From: Candidatus Hydrogenedentota bacterium
Lineage (GTDB): Bacteria > Hydrogenedentota > Hydrogenedentia > Hydrogenedentales > CAITNO01
Assembly (NCBI GenBank): GCA_022710255.1
Contig: JAKLHG010000072.1
Coordinates: 1-11,645 of the forward strand
Reading direction: 5' to 3'
DNA length: 11,645 nt
The position numbers were made by a program, and so were the translations under genes. Positions 1 to 6,989 of the stretch are shown piece after piece. The number at the start of each line of letters is the position of its first letter. Positions within the stretch are counted from its first letter, which is position 1. The notes beneath the pieces are model-generated. The model made no database searches. It had not been told where the DNA came from and was given only the letters and a program-made list of their open reading frames with translations.

Positions 1-1203
1 TTCTGGCATGAAATGGCCCCCCCGGATATAGCGTCCAACCAGCCGGGGTGCCAGTTGCCACATCACCTGGGCCATGCGCTGGTCCGTGCGGTGTTCAGGC
101 GTTTCACCCGCGGCCATTTGGACCAGTTCCAATACATGATAGTGGGGCTTGCGGTATCTTGACAGCAGTGCCTGGTTAAGCAGGCTGAGCAGCCAGGTGC
201 AGCCGCCGCAATATTCCACCGCCCATTCCGCGGGGCTGTCCTCGAGTTCCCGCAGCACCTGTTCGGCCGTGTGGACGATGTCGCGCAGGTGAAACCGCGC
301 CGCTCCCGCGCACATGCCGCAGCACAGGGCGTTTTCACGAGCATGCCGCGCTTCCATGACGGTAACGCCCAGCAGGCCGAGCAGCGCACGGACTTGATCA
401 AAATGGATATCGCCGGAAGCCTTTGGCCAGCAGTTGTCATGGAGCACCACGGTCTTGTTGAGCGGTGAAACCGGCAGGATGCCCTGTTGAATCCTGTCGC
501 ACAACCATGCTTCCAGGGAAAGGACTTCCGCATCAAGGGTTACGTCCAGAACATGCGGATAAACGAAGTTGAACAGGTGATAACACGCCAGGCAGGGCAC
601 GATAATTCGTTTCAGTTTCATGCGCGTAAATTCACGCTGTACGTTTTGCGCGGCAGCCCGGGCCGCATCCCAACAGCCCATGCGGTAAAAGGGCTCGCCG
701 CAGCACAAGTCCAGGGAACCGAAGATGGGGATATCGGCATACACGGGGGAGTCCAGCAGGAAGGGCAGCAGCATCATGTTGCACCCGGCAAACATCATGG
801 TGTCGCATTCGGGCGGATTATGCCAGTTCGCTTCCCAGTGTTGTACCAGTCGTTTCTCGTCCTCAGGCATGGCCGCGAGCCCCACCTGGTGCAGATTGCG
901 CTCCTGGTACGGAAGCACCAGCCGGGCCGTCTCCGGAACGCCCTCCCGTCGGCAGCGTTCGCCCCACGTGTTCAGAATCAGGGTATGGGGATTGGCGTTT
1001 TGCGGGCAAATGGTATTGCAGGCCATACAGCCGGTGCAGCGGTCCAGCACGGTTGACCGGCCGGTTTCGACCAGGGCATGGATTTCCACTTGCGCTTCGT
1101 CCAAGGGGAGGCGCAACACGGGGCATTCAGCAAAACACCGCCCGCAGTAGTCGCACCGTTCTTTTACGAATTCTTTGGTGAAGGTAAACGGTTGTATGGT
1201 CAT
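1..1203 (-). CDS. HdrD/GlpC-like iron-sulfur protein with two CCG domains (3' end beyond the window)
   Basis: Reading the complement from ATG at 1203 gives 401 codons without a stop to base 1, so the C-terminus is missing. Residues 1-70 hold a two-cluster ferredoxin domain: C17-x2-C20-x2-C23-x3-C27-P and C56-x2-C59-x2-C62-x3-C66-P. Two cysteine-rich CCG domains follow, each complete: C141, C167-C168, C204-x2-C207, and C258, C294-C295, C332-x2-C335. This is the architecture of HdrD, GlpC and the LldE/GlcF-type Fe-S subunits, which pass electrons between a flavin or quinone partner and a substrate such as a disulfide. No signal peptide or membrane helix is seen, so a cytoplasmic or membrane-peripheral place is inferred. 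The start lies 3 bases after the upstream paralogue's stop (TGA-GCC-ATG) with no strong Shine-Dalgarno, which suggests translational coupling. The substrate cannot be read from sequence; a flavoprotein partner may lie beyond the left edge. Confidence 0.88.
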   Translation of the reverse strand, partial: MTIQPFTFTKEFVKERCDYCGRCFAECPVLRLPLDEAQVEIHALVETGRSTVLDRCTGCMACNTICPQNANPHTLILNTWGERCRREGVPETARLVLPYQERNLHQVGLAAMPEDEKRLVQHWEANWHNPPECDTMMFAGCNMMLLPFLLDSPVYADIPIFGSLDLCCGEPFYRMGCWDAARAAAQNVQREFTRMKLKRIIVPCLACYHLFNFVYPHVLDVTLDAEVLSLEAWLCDRIQQGILPVSPLNKTVVLHDNCWPKASGDIHFDQVRALLGLLGVTVMEARHARENALCCGMCAGAARFHLRDIVHTAEQVLRELEDSPAEWAVEYCGGCTWLLSLLNQALLSRYRKPHYHVLELVQMAAGETPEHRTDQRMAQVMWQLAPRLVGRYIRGGHFMPE

Positions 1204-1206
1204 GGC

Positions 1207-2427
1207 TCACTCGATGGGAGGCGGCTTAAAGCGTCCGGAACCGCCCCGTTGATTGCGCAGGACCCCCGCAGCTAGTTTGAAGGCCGTACCCCAGTGTTTT
1301 CGTTCGGGAGATTCGCCAATCGCCTCCTGAACCAACTCAAGGATATGGCGCATCTTCCCGCCCGATTCCGACAATGCCAGCATTTCCAAACATCCGGCGC
1401 AATACACGCCGATATAATCCGTACCAGCCTTTTGCAGGTTAGAGAGACAGGCGCGCTGACCGGCGACCAGCGTGGTCTTGGCATATCCCGACGCGTGGGA
1501 GAAACCGCTGCCGATGCCGCAGCATAAGCCATTTTGCCCGTGCTTCGGCGCCTCGATTACCTCAAATCCCAAATGGCCCAGAATTTTTCTGGGCCAGGCA
1601 TCAAAGTCTTCTTCATAAATCTTGGCGTGGCAGGAATCCTGAAGGGTGATGGTTTGCCCGTCAAAGCGTTTCACGATTGGCAACACCCCGGACGCCAGCC
1701 GCTCGTACAGATACTTCAGAAAGGGCACAAAGGAAATGCCCGAAAAGTCAGCACCGTATTGGGGCAACACATGGGTAAACATGTTCAGGCCCGCCGTGCA
1801 CGACAGGTAGACCGTCCTGGCGCCAAGTTCCCGGAAATACCGGGTGCAGATCGCGGCCGCCTGCTCCACCTGCTCATACAAGCCCATCCTGAAATACATT
1901 TCGCCGCAACAGTACTCCAATCCGCCGCGTATGGGCAGGTCTTCAAATATCCGCGACAACAACAGGGAAGGCATTGTGATCAGATTACAGCCGGGATAGA
2001 ACATCGTTTCCACGGGTTCCAGGGACGCCCACGCGTGAAGGGCGTCCCACTCTTTTTCCGCAAATCGGTCCAGCAGGTACGTGCGGAAATTGGGGCGGCT
2101 GTGGGGGAGGAAATAGCGCGCCCGTTCCGGCAACCCCTGCCGCGTATATTCCTGGTGCCAGATATCGAGAAACAGGTTCGTGGGACGGCAATTTTCCGGA
2201 CAGAGAAGATTGCAGGCAAAGCACGAGGTGCAGGCGCGCAGCACCTTTGCCGTGGACTTGGGAAGCGCTTCGGGCTGTTGCCCGTAACGAATCAATGCTT
2301 CTATCTCTTGTTTGGCCTGCCCGGGCGGCAGATTCATTACGGGGCATCGGGCAAGGCACTCCCCGCACCGGGTGCACTTTTCGGCGTCAAATGGTTTCCG
2401 TTCATAGTGTCGGAACCGGGGCTTCAT
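1207..2427 (-). CDS. HdrD/GlpC-like iron-sulfur protein with two CCG domains, first one degenerate
   Basis: The 406-residue protein is a paralogue of the next gene with the same domain order. Ferredoxin clusters are C18-x2-C21-x2-C24-x3-C28-P and C66-x2-C69-x2-C72-x3-C76-P. The first CCG domain has C147 and C173-C174, but its last motif reads C210-T-A-G213, so the final cysteine is glycine; the second is complete (C266, C302-C303, C343-x2-C346). Family knowledge says CCG domains bind a non-cubane or [4Fe-4S] cluster or a disulfide; loss of one ligand may change or abolish that site. The open frame extends upstream to 2493, but ATG 2427 is preferred: it overlaps the preceding stop as ATGA, the ferredoxin domain starts soon after, and the longer form would overlap the upstream gene by about 70 bases. 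Probably a cytoplasmic electron-transfer partner of its paralogue; substrate unknown. Confidence 0.9.
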   Translation of the reverse strand: MKPRFRHYERKPFDAEKCTRCGECLARCPVMNLPPGQAKQEIEALIRYGQQPEALPKSTAKVLRACTSCFACNLLCPENCRPTNLFLDIWHQEYTRQGLPERARYFLPHSRPNFRTYLLDRFAEKEWDALHAWASLEPVETMFYPGCNLITMPSLLLSRIFEDLPIRGGLEYCCGEMYFRMGLYEQVEQAAAICTRYFRELGARTVYLSCTAGLNMFTHVLPQYGADFSGISFVPFLKYLYERLASGVLPIVKRFDGQTITLQDSCHAKIYEEDFDAWPRKILGHLGFEVIEAPKHGQNGLCCGIGSGFSHASGYAKTTLVAGQRACLSNLQKAGTDYIGVYCAGCLEMLALSESGGKMRHILELVQEAIGESPERKHWGTAFKLAAGVLRNQRGGSGRFKPPPIE

Positions 2428-2915
2428 TTTTTTTCGCCGCCAAGTATACCGAAAGTGATGGTATGCAGCAGCCGGTCGAACGTATTGCCGCACAGGTTAT
2501 TTAAATTGATCATACGCATGACGGCATGAATGGCCTCGACGGTTTCCGGGGGATAGGTTTCATTAAGTCGAGCCAGTGTCTCCGGGTCGGGATTCCCGCG
2601 GGTTTCCGCCCAGTGCTGCGCGTAGAGCAAGGCGACACGTTCCTCCTCGGGTTCGGTGTCAACTGTCCCGGCGAACAGGCCGTCCACTTCCTCCCGGGAT
2701 ACGCCCGATTTGAGTGCCGCCCGGGTGTGTACGTAAGAGCAGTACCGGCACTGATTGACGGCGGTAACGGCGAGGATAATCCGCTCGCGGAAGGCGGGAG
2801 ATACCGTCTTGCCGCTCATGGCCGCCTGTACCGCAGCGCGGTTAGTCCGGAGAAACCGGACATCGTCCCAGAACTGATGAAAACTTTCATAGGTGCGTTT
2901 GGTAAATGCTTTCAT
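2424..2915 (-). CDS. AhpD-like carboxymuconolactone decarboxylase family protein
   Basis: 163 residues, the usual length for this all-helical family. The diagnostic motif is QCRYCSYVHT, with C56-x2-C59-x3-H63, the redox-active CxxC plus histidine of AhpD-like proteins. In this family the cysteine pair commonly reduces peroxides or passes reducing equivalents to a peroxiredoxin, while true carboxymuconolactone decarboxylases lack it, so a thiol redox role is more likely than aromatic catabolism. No signal peptide. The start at 2915 has a Shine-Dalgarno-like GGAAAAGGAA a few bases upstream. Its stop overlaps the start of the next gene (ATGA), tying expression to the two Fe-S proteins. The physiological substrate is not readable. 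Confidence 0.9.
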   Translation of the reverse strand: MKAFTKRTYESFHQFWDDVRFLRTNRAAVQAAMSGKTVSPAFRERIILAVTAVNQCRYCSYVHTRAALKSGVSREEVDGLFAGTVDTEPEEERVALLYAQHWAETRGNPDPETLARLNETYPPETVEAIHAVMRMINLNNLCGNTFDRLLHTITFGILGGEKK

Positions 2916-2936
2916 AGGTTCCTTTTCCTGGTTCTC

Positions 2937-3353
2937 TTATGAGGCGAACAGTGCAACAAAGCCGGCTTGTTCAAAATGCCGGTCGGCTGTAAGGGCTTCA
3001 CGAATATGTTGGTCTTCCATCACCACGAAAGAAATGCAGTCCGTAAGAGACCATGATTTATCTGGACGTTGTTTGTACAGGATGCAGCCATCAACAAAGA
3101 GTTCATGGTCCGAAGGAACGACATGGATACCCGGCTGATTTTCAATAACAGCCATTAAATCAGAAAAAAGCCCCCTATATTTGGGTGCCGACAATGCATC
3201 CGCAACTTCGGTCAAGACCCATGTCGTTGTCATGAGTATGGCAGTTGAACCGGCGTTAAATTCCATCGCGCGTTTATGAAAGGAGTCGGCTGTGTTCAAC
3301 ATGGCGAGGAAGTAGAAAGTATCGGCAAAATAGATTGTCATAGCGGTTGTCAC
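2937..3353 (-). CDS. PIN-domain ribonuclease toxin (VapC-like)
   Basis: 138 residues spanning one PIN domain. The acidic metal-binding residues expected of PIN nucleases are visible: D11 (FADTFYFLA), E49 (TTWVLTEVADAL), D105 (SLTDCISFVV) and D124 (ALTADRHFEQAGF). VapC-type toxins cut specific tRNA, rRNA or mRNA sites and are held inactive by the antitoxin encoded just upstream. Two starts are possible. GTG at 3353 overlaps the antitoxin stop as GTGA, with GGTGG about 6 bases upstream. ATG at 3341 (fifth codon) has GGGAAGG about 13 bases upstream and fits the usual short VapC N-terminus. I give the GTG because of the overlap. The next gene starts only 21 bases after the stop, so read-through into the redox genes is plausible. 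Confidence 0.88.
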   Translation of the reverse strand: MTTAMTIYFADTFYFLAMLNTADSFHKRAMEFNAGSTAILMTTTWVLTEVADALSAPKYRGLFSDLMAVIENQPGIHVVPSDHELFVDGCILYKQRPDKSWSLTDCISFVVMEDQHIREALTADRHFEQAGFVALFAS

Positions 3354-3565
3354 ACCTTCCCACCGTGCAGGTATTGGTCATGATGCTCCGCCAGGTCATG
3401 GGGCAAATCATTTGCCTTTCCTGAAATTGTTTTAAAGCGTTCAGCAAGGGTCGGCAGGTAGTTCGGGTCATCCTCAAGGATTACGGTTACCTCCGTCCCT
3501 TCAGGGAAAACCCGGTCGGTTTCCAGGATTATAGTACCACCCTGAACATGTCCTTTAAGTTCCAT
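3350..3565 (-). CDS. Antitoxin partner of the PIN toxin
   Basis: 71 residues. The N-terminal half (GGTIILETDRVFPEGTEVTV) has the alternating beta-strand look of DUF104/AbrB-like antitoxin DNA-binding modules. The C-terminal half ends in DLPHDLAEHHDQYLHGGK, a tail I recognise from small proteins regularly encoded just before PIN-domain toxins, probably the segment that wraps the toxin. Size, order (antitoxin first) and the 4-base overlap with the PIN gene all fit a type II module. The ATG at 3565 has AAGAGG about 8 bases upstream. Autoregulation is likely: a symmetric palindrome lies 15-56 bases upstream of the start. The exact antitoxin family is uncertain, the antitoxin role less so. Confidence 0.82.
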   Translation of the reverse strand: MELKGHVQGGTIILETDRVFPEGTEVTVILEDDPNYLPTLAERFKTISGKANDLPHDLAEHHDQYLHGGKV

Positions 3566-3579
3566 GATGACATCCTCTT

Positions 3580-3621
3580 TGTAATGTTCGTTTAAATGAT
3601 ATCAATCTTGTCTTCATTACA
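3580..3621. promoter_or_regulatory. Candidate autoregulatory operator of the toxin-antitoxin pair
   Basis: Two perfect 7-base inverted arms, TGTAATG (3580-3586) and CATTACA (3615-3621), flank an 8-base perfect palindrome TGATATCA (3597-3604). Both have the same centre of symmetry, between 3600 and 3601, with exactly 10 bases between each arm and the core. It sits immediately upstream of the antitoxin gene. Antitoxin-toxin complexes usually repress their own operon by binding such sites; that this is the site is inference. Confidence 0.5.
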
Positions 3622-3626
3622 GGCAA
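3596..3626 (-). promoter_or_regulatory. Candidate promoter of the toxin-antitoxin operon
   Basis: On the minus strand a -35-like TTGCCT (3626-3621) is followed after 19 bases by a -10-like TATCAT (3601-3596). The spacing is longer than the ideal 17 and the boxes are imperfect. Their overlap with the right arm and the core of the palindrome would allow repression by occlusion. The predicted transcript would start about 20-25 bases before the antitoxin ATG. Confidence 0.3.
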
Positions 3627-3638
3627 GTATACCTGATG

Positions 3639-4535
3639 CTATTCTGACGTTTCCCTTTCCAACAGCGCTTCCAATGCCAGACGATGAACGTCCACCCGCG
3701 CTTTCCCTTCCAGTTGCCGGGGGGATTCGAAGAGAAACGTCCGGGGGCAGCCTTCCAGCCGGAAATAGTTACTCAAACTGAGTTGGCGGGTAACCCGCGC
3801 AAGCCGCAGCGACCACAGGGCGCAATTAATGATACCATTACGGGCCCGAAAGATTTTCATCACGCGGCCGTCATGGATGGGATATCCCCCTGCCTGTACG
3901 CTTTCAATCATGGCCCGGCAACATTCCGTGTCGGGATTGGCCAGCCGGTAGAGGTAAAACCCATTGGCATGACTGTCTTCATGCAGGTCAACCATGATGT
4001 CATACTTCTTGTCTTTGCATACCTCCCGCATCAGGCGGGATTCCCGCGCCTTGAAGGTGTTGAATTCCCGGTTCAGGTCGCAATTGTCTCCGTTACGCCG
4101 CCGTCCATGCACCCAGCCCCAGGGATTGACCACAGGGATAATGTCAAAAGCGACACCCGGGTATAAAGACGCCTCCCGCGACAATACCTCCGCAAACTGC
4201 AGCAGGCATTCCGTTCCCGCCGGTTCATTGCCATGTATGCCGCCGGTCAACAACGCCCGCGTGTGGACCTGTCCGCCAGGCGCCCGCGATAGCATGAGCA
4301 CCGGCCAGGATGCCCCGTCATAGGAAACCTCCCCAAGAGCGCGAATTGTCAAGGCGTTGGAATCGGCGACCAGCGTTTCCATGCGCCGCTGCAACGTGGC
4401 AAAGGAACGTATCGCTTCCGGGGGTGTTGTTGGGCCATGAAAAGGCGCCCAGTGCCAGAAAGCACAACCCGCTGTTATGCCAACTGCCGCCGCCAGGAAG
4501 GCAACTGCCCCTATTATTTTCCGCCTCCTGCTCAT
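3639..4535 (-). CDS. M14-family zinc carboxypeptidase, exported or membrane-anchored
   Basis: 298 residues. An N-terminal MSRRRK followed by a hydrophobic stretch (about residues 7-24) forms a signal peptide or anchor; T21-A-G-C24 could be a weak lipobox, though T at -3 is unusual. M14 hallmarks are in order: zinc ligands H101 and E104 in GGIHGNEPAG, substrate-binding N155-R156 in NCDLNREF, zinc ligand H185 in VDLHED, and catalytic E270 in FLFESPRQ. The NP-x-G...RRN...DLNR spacing and DLHED resemble the MpaA/REP34-like branch of M14, which cleaves peptides or murein tripeptides rather than folded proteins. The substrate is inferred only by family. ATG 4535 is chosen because it opens a proper signal sequence; its Shine-Dalgarno is weak. 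A promoter-like sequence lies about 40 bases upstream, and the gene appears monocistronic. Confidence 0.86.
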   Translation of the reverse strand: MSRRRKIIGAVAFLAAAVGITAGCAFWHWAPFHGPTTPPEAIRSFATLQRRMETLVADSNALTIRALGEVSYDGASWPVLMLSRAPGGQVHTRALLTGGIHGNEPAGTECLLQFAEVLSREASLYPGVAFDIIPVVNPWGWVHGRRRNGDNCDLNREFNTFKARESRLMREVCKDKKYDIMVDLHEDSHANGFYLYRLANPDTECCRAMIESVQAGGYPIHDGRVMKIFRARNGIINCALWSLRLARVTRQLSLSNYFRLEGCPRTFLFESPRQLEGKARVDVHRLALEALLERETSE

Positions 4536-4841
4536 ATAGTCAAGTCTCTTGCACTCCGGAAATAGTGTTCCTTATTGTAAGTGGTAAGCACGTTCAGAAC
4601 AAAAATGGAACATCTAACGGTGCGCCCCAGTCGCCCGCGCACGGTGCATTTTGCCCCGACAAAGCGCAGGGGCACCTGCTTTAGTCGGTGCATGCAGACG
4701 ATAATAGACGCCCGTCTCAGGTTGCCTGCCTGGTGCCGCCACCAGGGAACTCCAGCGCAGGTATGGCGAAAAGGAAGCACCCCGAAGTCTTTTGTGTTCC
4801 GGCCGCGATACGGGTTGATGGCGTCAAAGGTTTTATTTTCC
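4536..4841. other. 306-base intergenic region with a cluster of small palindromes
   Basis: There is no convincing gene here. Bases 4620-4746 hold four inverted repeats: GTGCGC/GCGCAC (4620-4625, 4637-4642); an 8-bp stem with a 2-base bulge at 4661-4682 (AAAGC/GCTTT plus AGG/CCT on the minus strand); AGACG/CGTCT (4706-4717, only a 2-base loop); and a perfect 7-bp stem CCTGGTG/CACCAGG with a 4-base loop (4729-4746). CGGTGCAT occurs twice (4642-4649 and 4686-4693). No T-tract follows any stem in the GH32 reading direction, so an intrinsic terminator is not supported. A structured RNA, a palindromic interspersed repeat or a gene remnant are possible readings. Confidence 0.45.
4574..4602 (-). promoter_or_regulatory. 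Candidate sigma70-like promoter of the M14 peptidase gene
   Basis: On the minus strand TTGTTC (4602-4597) and TACAAT (4579-4574) are separated by exactly 17 bases. The -10 box matches the consensus at five of six positions, the -35 at three. The -10 lies 39 bases before the ATG at 4535, giving a leader of roughly 30 bases. Found by eye only. Confidence 0.4.
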
Positions 4842-6989
4842 CTATTTATCTGTTTCCCAGGCGGAAGCGAGTTCGTTGACGGTGAGTCCGGCGATGACAG
4901 CCTTGCCGCCTTTTGCAAACACTTCCAGGCCTCCGTCAGCGTTTTCCTGAACGTGCTTCATGGGCATGTAAACGCGACCCTTGTTCGCGAATATTTCAAC
5001 CGAAAGGCGGTCCACCAGCAATCGCATCTGTATCTTGCCCTCTTCAGGCGCCAGAGGCGCAGCCTTGTCCTTACAGCGCAGTTCCCCGGCTTCAGGATGA
5101 TAAGAGACCGTGATGCCGCACACAGTAAGGCCGAACTCAACGGCATCGCTGTTTTCAAAAACAACCATGATGTCCAACAAACCGTTTCCGCCACATTCAA
5201 ATGAGTGGGATATGCCCGGCAATTCAAAGGGCGTGTAGGACTGTGTGTTTCGATACAAGGATTCAATTTCCCGAACGGGCCAGGCAAACAGGCGCGGTCC
5301 TTCTCCCGTCGTCTTTAGGGTAAGTTCCACCGGGAAATTCATCATCTGGTTAAACGGCATGTCGGCATGCCCGGCCGAACCCCAGGCAATCTGAATGCGG
5401 CGTCCATCCTCCCCGGGAATATTACTGAAAGTCTGGGAAGCGTAAAAACAATTTCCGTAATTGAACGGGAGGGCGTTCCCGTCGGGCGTGTAGGTTTTAC
5501 CGTCAAACGCCCCGATGAAATAATCCCCCGAAGCGCCGTATAAAATCCATTTCATGTCGCCGGTGTTGCCGTCCAAGGACAGTTGAAACAGTTCCGGGCA
5601 TTCAAAGAAGCTTTCCAATTCACTCTGCTGTTCCCAGGTTTTCAGGTCTGTTGAGGTAAAAATGCCCATGCGGTGTTCGTCAAGAAACAGTACCATGACC
5701 CAGTGTTTCGAAGGTTCATGCCAGATGACCTTGGGATCGCGGTTGCCGCCGACAATGTGTCCCAGCACCGGGTTTCCGTCATATTTCGTCCAGGTGCGGC
5801 CCCGATCATTACTGTAAGCGATGGCCTGGGTGAATTTTTGTCCTTCCGACCAGTGGTTGGTATCTCCCGCGTAGGTATAAGCGGCCACAAGCGTCTTTTC
5901 TTCCCCCTGCTGGAAACCGGCGGTATTCTGTTCATCCACCACGGCCGAACCGGAAAAGATGGTGCCGAGGGCATCCGGATGAATTGCGTCGCCCAGTTCT
6001 TCCCAGTGGACCAAATCTTTGCTCACGGCGTGGCCCCAGGTCATGTTCCCCCAGTTCCACCCATAAGGATTGTGCTGATAAAACAGGTGATACTCGCCCT
6101 TGTAATAGACCAGCCCGTTCGGGTCGTTGTTCCAGCCTCGTTTAGAGGAAAAGTGAAACTGAGGACGGTATTGCTCGCGGTACATGGTTTCGCTGCCGCG
6201 AATCGTATCCGATTGCTCGATGGCCTCAAAGCCTTTGTTGTCATGTTCAATCTCGTCCGTCCAAAGCGTCAGGGTCTTTCCCGCGAAAGGCGCAAGGTCC
6301 AGAAATACCCAGAAATCCGGTTCCGCCGGGGCCAGTTCCATCTCGAACTCCCGCAGAATTTCGCCGCCTTGAAGCAGGCGAATCCATTTTTTGGGCGCAC
6401 CGTTCTTGACCGGCAGGTTGAGATACCGTTGCCGGACTTCAATGGCCCGCGTTTTCTCTGAAACGTATGGCTGGTCGCTCTGCACAAAGTGGTCGGCGTT
6501 GATGTGGCCCCACGTGCCGGTCTGCTGGTCATTCATCTGTATCTGCACTTCCTTGTCCATGAATTCGCTTACCTCCCAATGGGTCCATTTCAGTTGTTCC
6601 CGGCCGCCCGGCTCCGTATTTGGTCCGGAAGATACCCGCACGGGTTCGCCTCCGTACAATAACGCCACGGAAGTGCTGATGCCATGGCCGCCGCCGCCAA
6701 TTAAAAAATTGATATAAGGACGTTCCACCTTGAAGGGGGGTGAGGTCAGGCTTCCGACAGTGCTGTCCCCGCCAAAATAACTGTTGACCAGCCGCTTCCC
6801 CCGGAATCCCTCCACCCGCATCTGGTCGGGCAGCGTCCCCTCGGCCGGCCCGGGTCCGAAGGCGGTACCCTCCACCTGCCAGGCGCCGTAGTCGGCCTTC
6901 TCAAAATCTTCTATCAGGATATCGGGCGCCGCGCCTGCCATAACACATGACAGCACCCCGGCCAGGAGAATTCCCGTGGTGTTCTTCAT
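4842..6989 (-). CDS. Secreted GH32 fructan hydrolase (levanase/inulinase-like) with N-terminal beta domain
   Basis: 715 residues from ATG 6989, chosen because it opens a signal peptide (MKNTTGILLAGVLSCVMAGA, cleavage probably near residue 20) and has GGCGGG about 5 bases upstream; the frame extends to 7130, but those residues look untranslated. Residues about 22-170 form an accessory beta-rich domain (ILIEDFEKADYGAW...) and 175-270 a linking segment. The GH32 five-bladed propeller begins near 275. Catalytic residues: nucleophile D289 in WNNDPNG, transition-state stabiliser D418 in NRDPK, acid/base E463 in FFECPE. A C-terminal beta-sandwich covers about 580-706, with the typical LSVEIFANKG. 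The family hydrolyses beta-fructosidic bonds in levan, inulin or sucrose; linkage and endo/exo mode cannot be told. It acts outside the cytoplasm. The DUF1080 gene lies upstream; no sugar transporter is in the window. Confidence 0.93.
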   Translation of the reverse strand: MKNTTGILLAGVLSCVMAGAAPDILIEDFEKADYGAWQVEGTAFGPGPAEGTLPDQMRVEGFRGKRLVNSYFGGDSTVGSLTSPPFKVERPYINFLIGGGGHGISTSVALLYGGEPVRVSSGPNTEPGGREQLKWTHWEVSEFMDKEVQIQMNDQQTGTWGHINADHFVQSDQPYVSEKTRAIEVRQRYLNLPVKNGAPKKWIRLLQGGEILREFEMELAPAEPDFWVFLDLAPFAGKTLTLWTDEIEHDNKGFEAIEQSDTIRGSETMYREQYRPQFHFSSKRGWNNDPNGLVYYKGEYHLFYQHNPYGWNWGNMTWGHAVSKDLVHWEELGDAIHPDALGTIFSGSAVVDEQNTAGFQQGEEKTLVAAYTYAGDTNHWSEGQKFTQAIAYSNDRGRTWTKYDGNPVLGHIVGGNRDPKVIWHEPSKHWVMVLFLDEHRMGIFTSTDLKTWEQQSELESFFECPELFQLSLDGNTGDMKWILYGASGDYFIGAFDGKTYTPDGNALPFNYGNCFYASQTFSNIPGEDGRRIQIAWGSAGHADMPFNQMMNFPVELTLKTTGEGPRLFAWPVREIESLYRNTQSYTPFELPGISHSFECGGNGLLDIMVVFENSDAVEFGLTVCGITVSYHPEAGELRCKDKAAPLAPEEGKIQMRLLVDRLSVEIFANKGRVYMPMKHVQENADGGLEVFAKGGKAVIAGLTVNELASAWETDK

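Noticed and set aside
63..536. 157-codon minus-strand frame
   Set aside because: It is out of frame within the truncated Fe-S protein gene, whose frame carries a complete CCG domain here.
2428..2493. Extended N-terminus of the upstream Fe-S protein
   Set aside because: The additional 22 residues overlap the AhpD-like gene and precede a well-placed ATG that overlaps its stop codon.
1534..2529. 331-codon open frame on the plus strand
   Set aside because: It lies opposite the Fe-S protein gene, whose cysteine motifs are unambiguous; the plus-strand product has no recognisable domain and is an antisense shadow of codon bias.
4729..4746. Terminator for GH32
   Set aside because: The stem is good but no T-tract follows on the minus strand.
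4532..4918. 128-codon minus-strand frame spanning the gap before the M14 peptidase gene
   Set aside because: It overlaps the GH32 3' end, is rich in Arg and Cys, has no domain or clear ribosome binding site, and crosses the palindromes and the promoter candidate. Treated as non-coding, though a decayed gene cannot be excluded.
4581..5204. 207-codon plus-strand frame
   Set aside because: It is mostly antisense to the GH32 C-terminal domain, with no recognisable motif.
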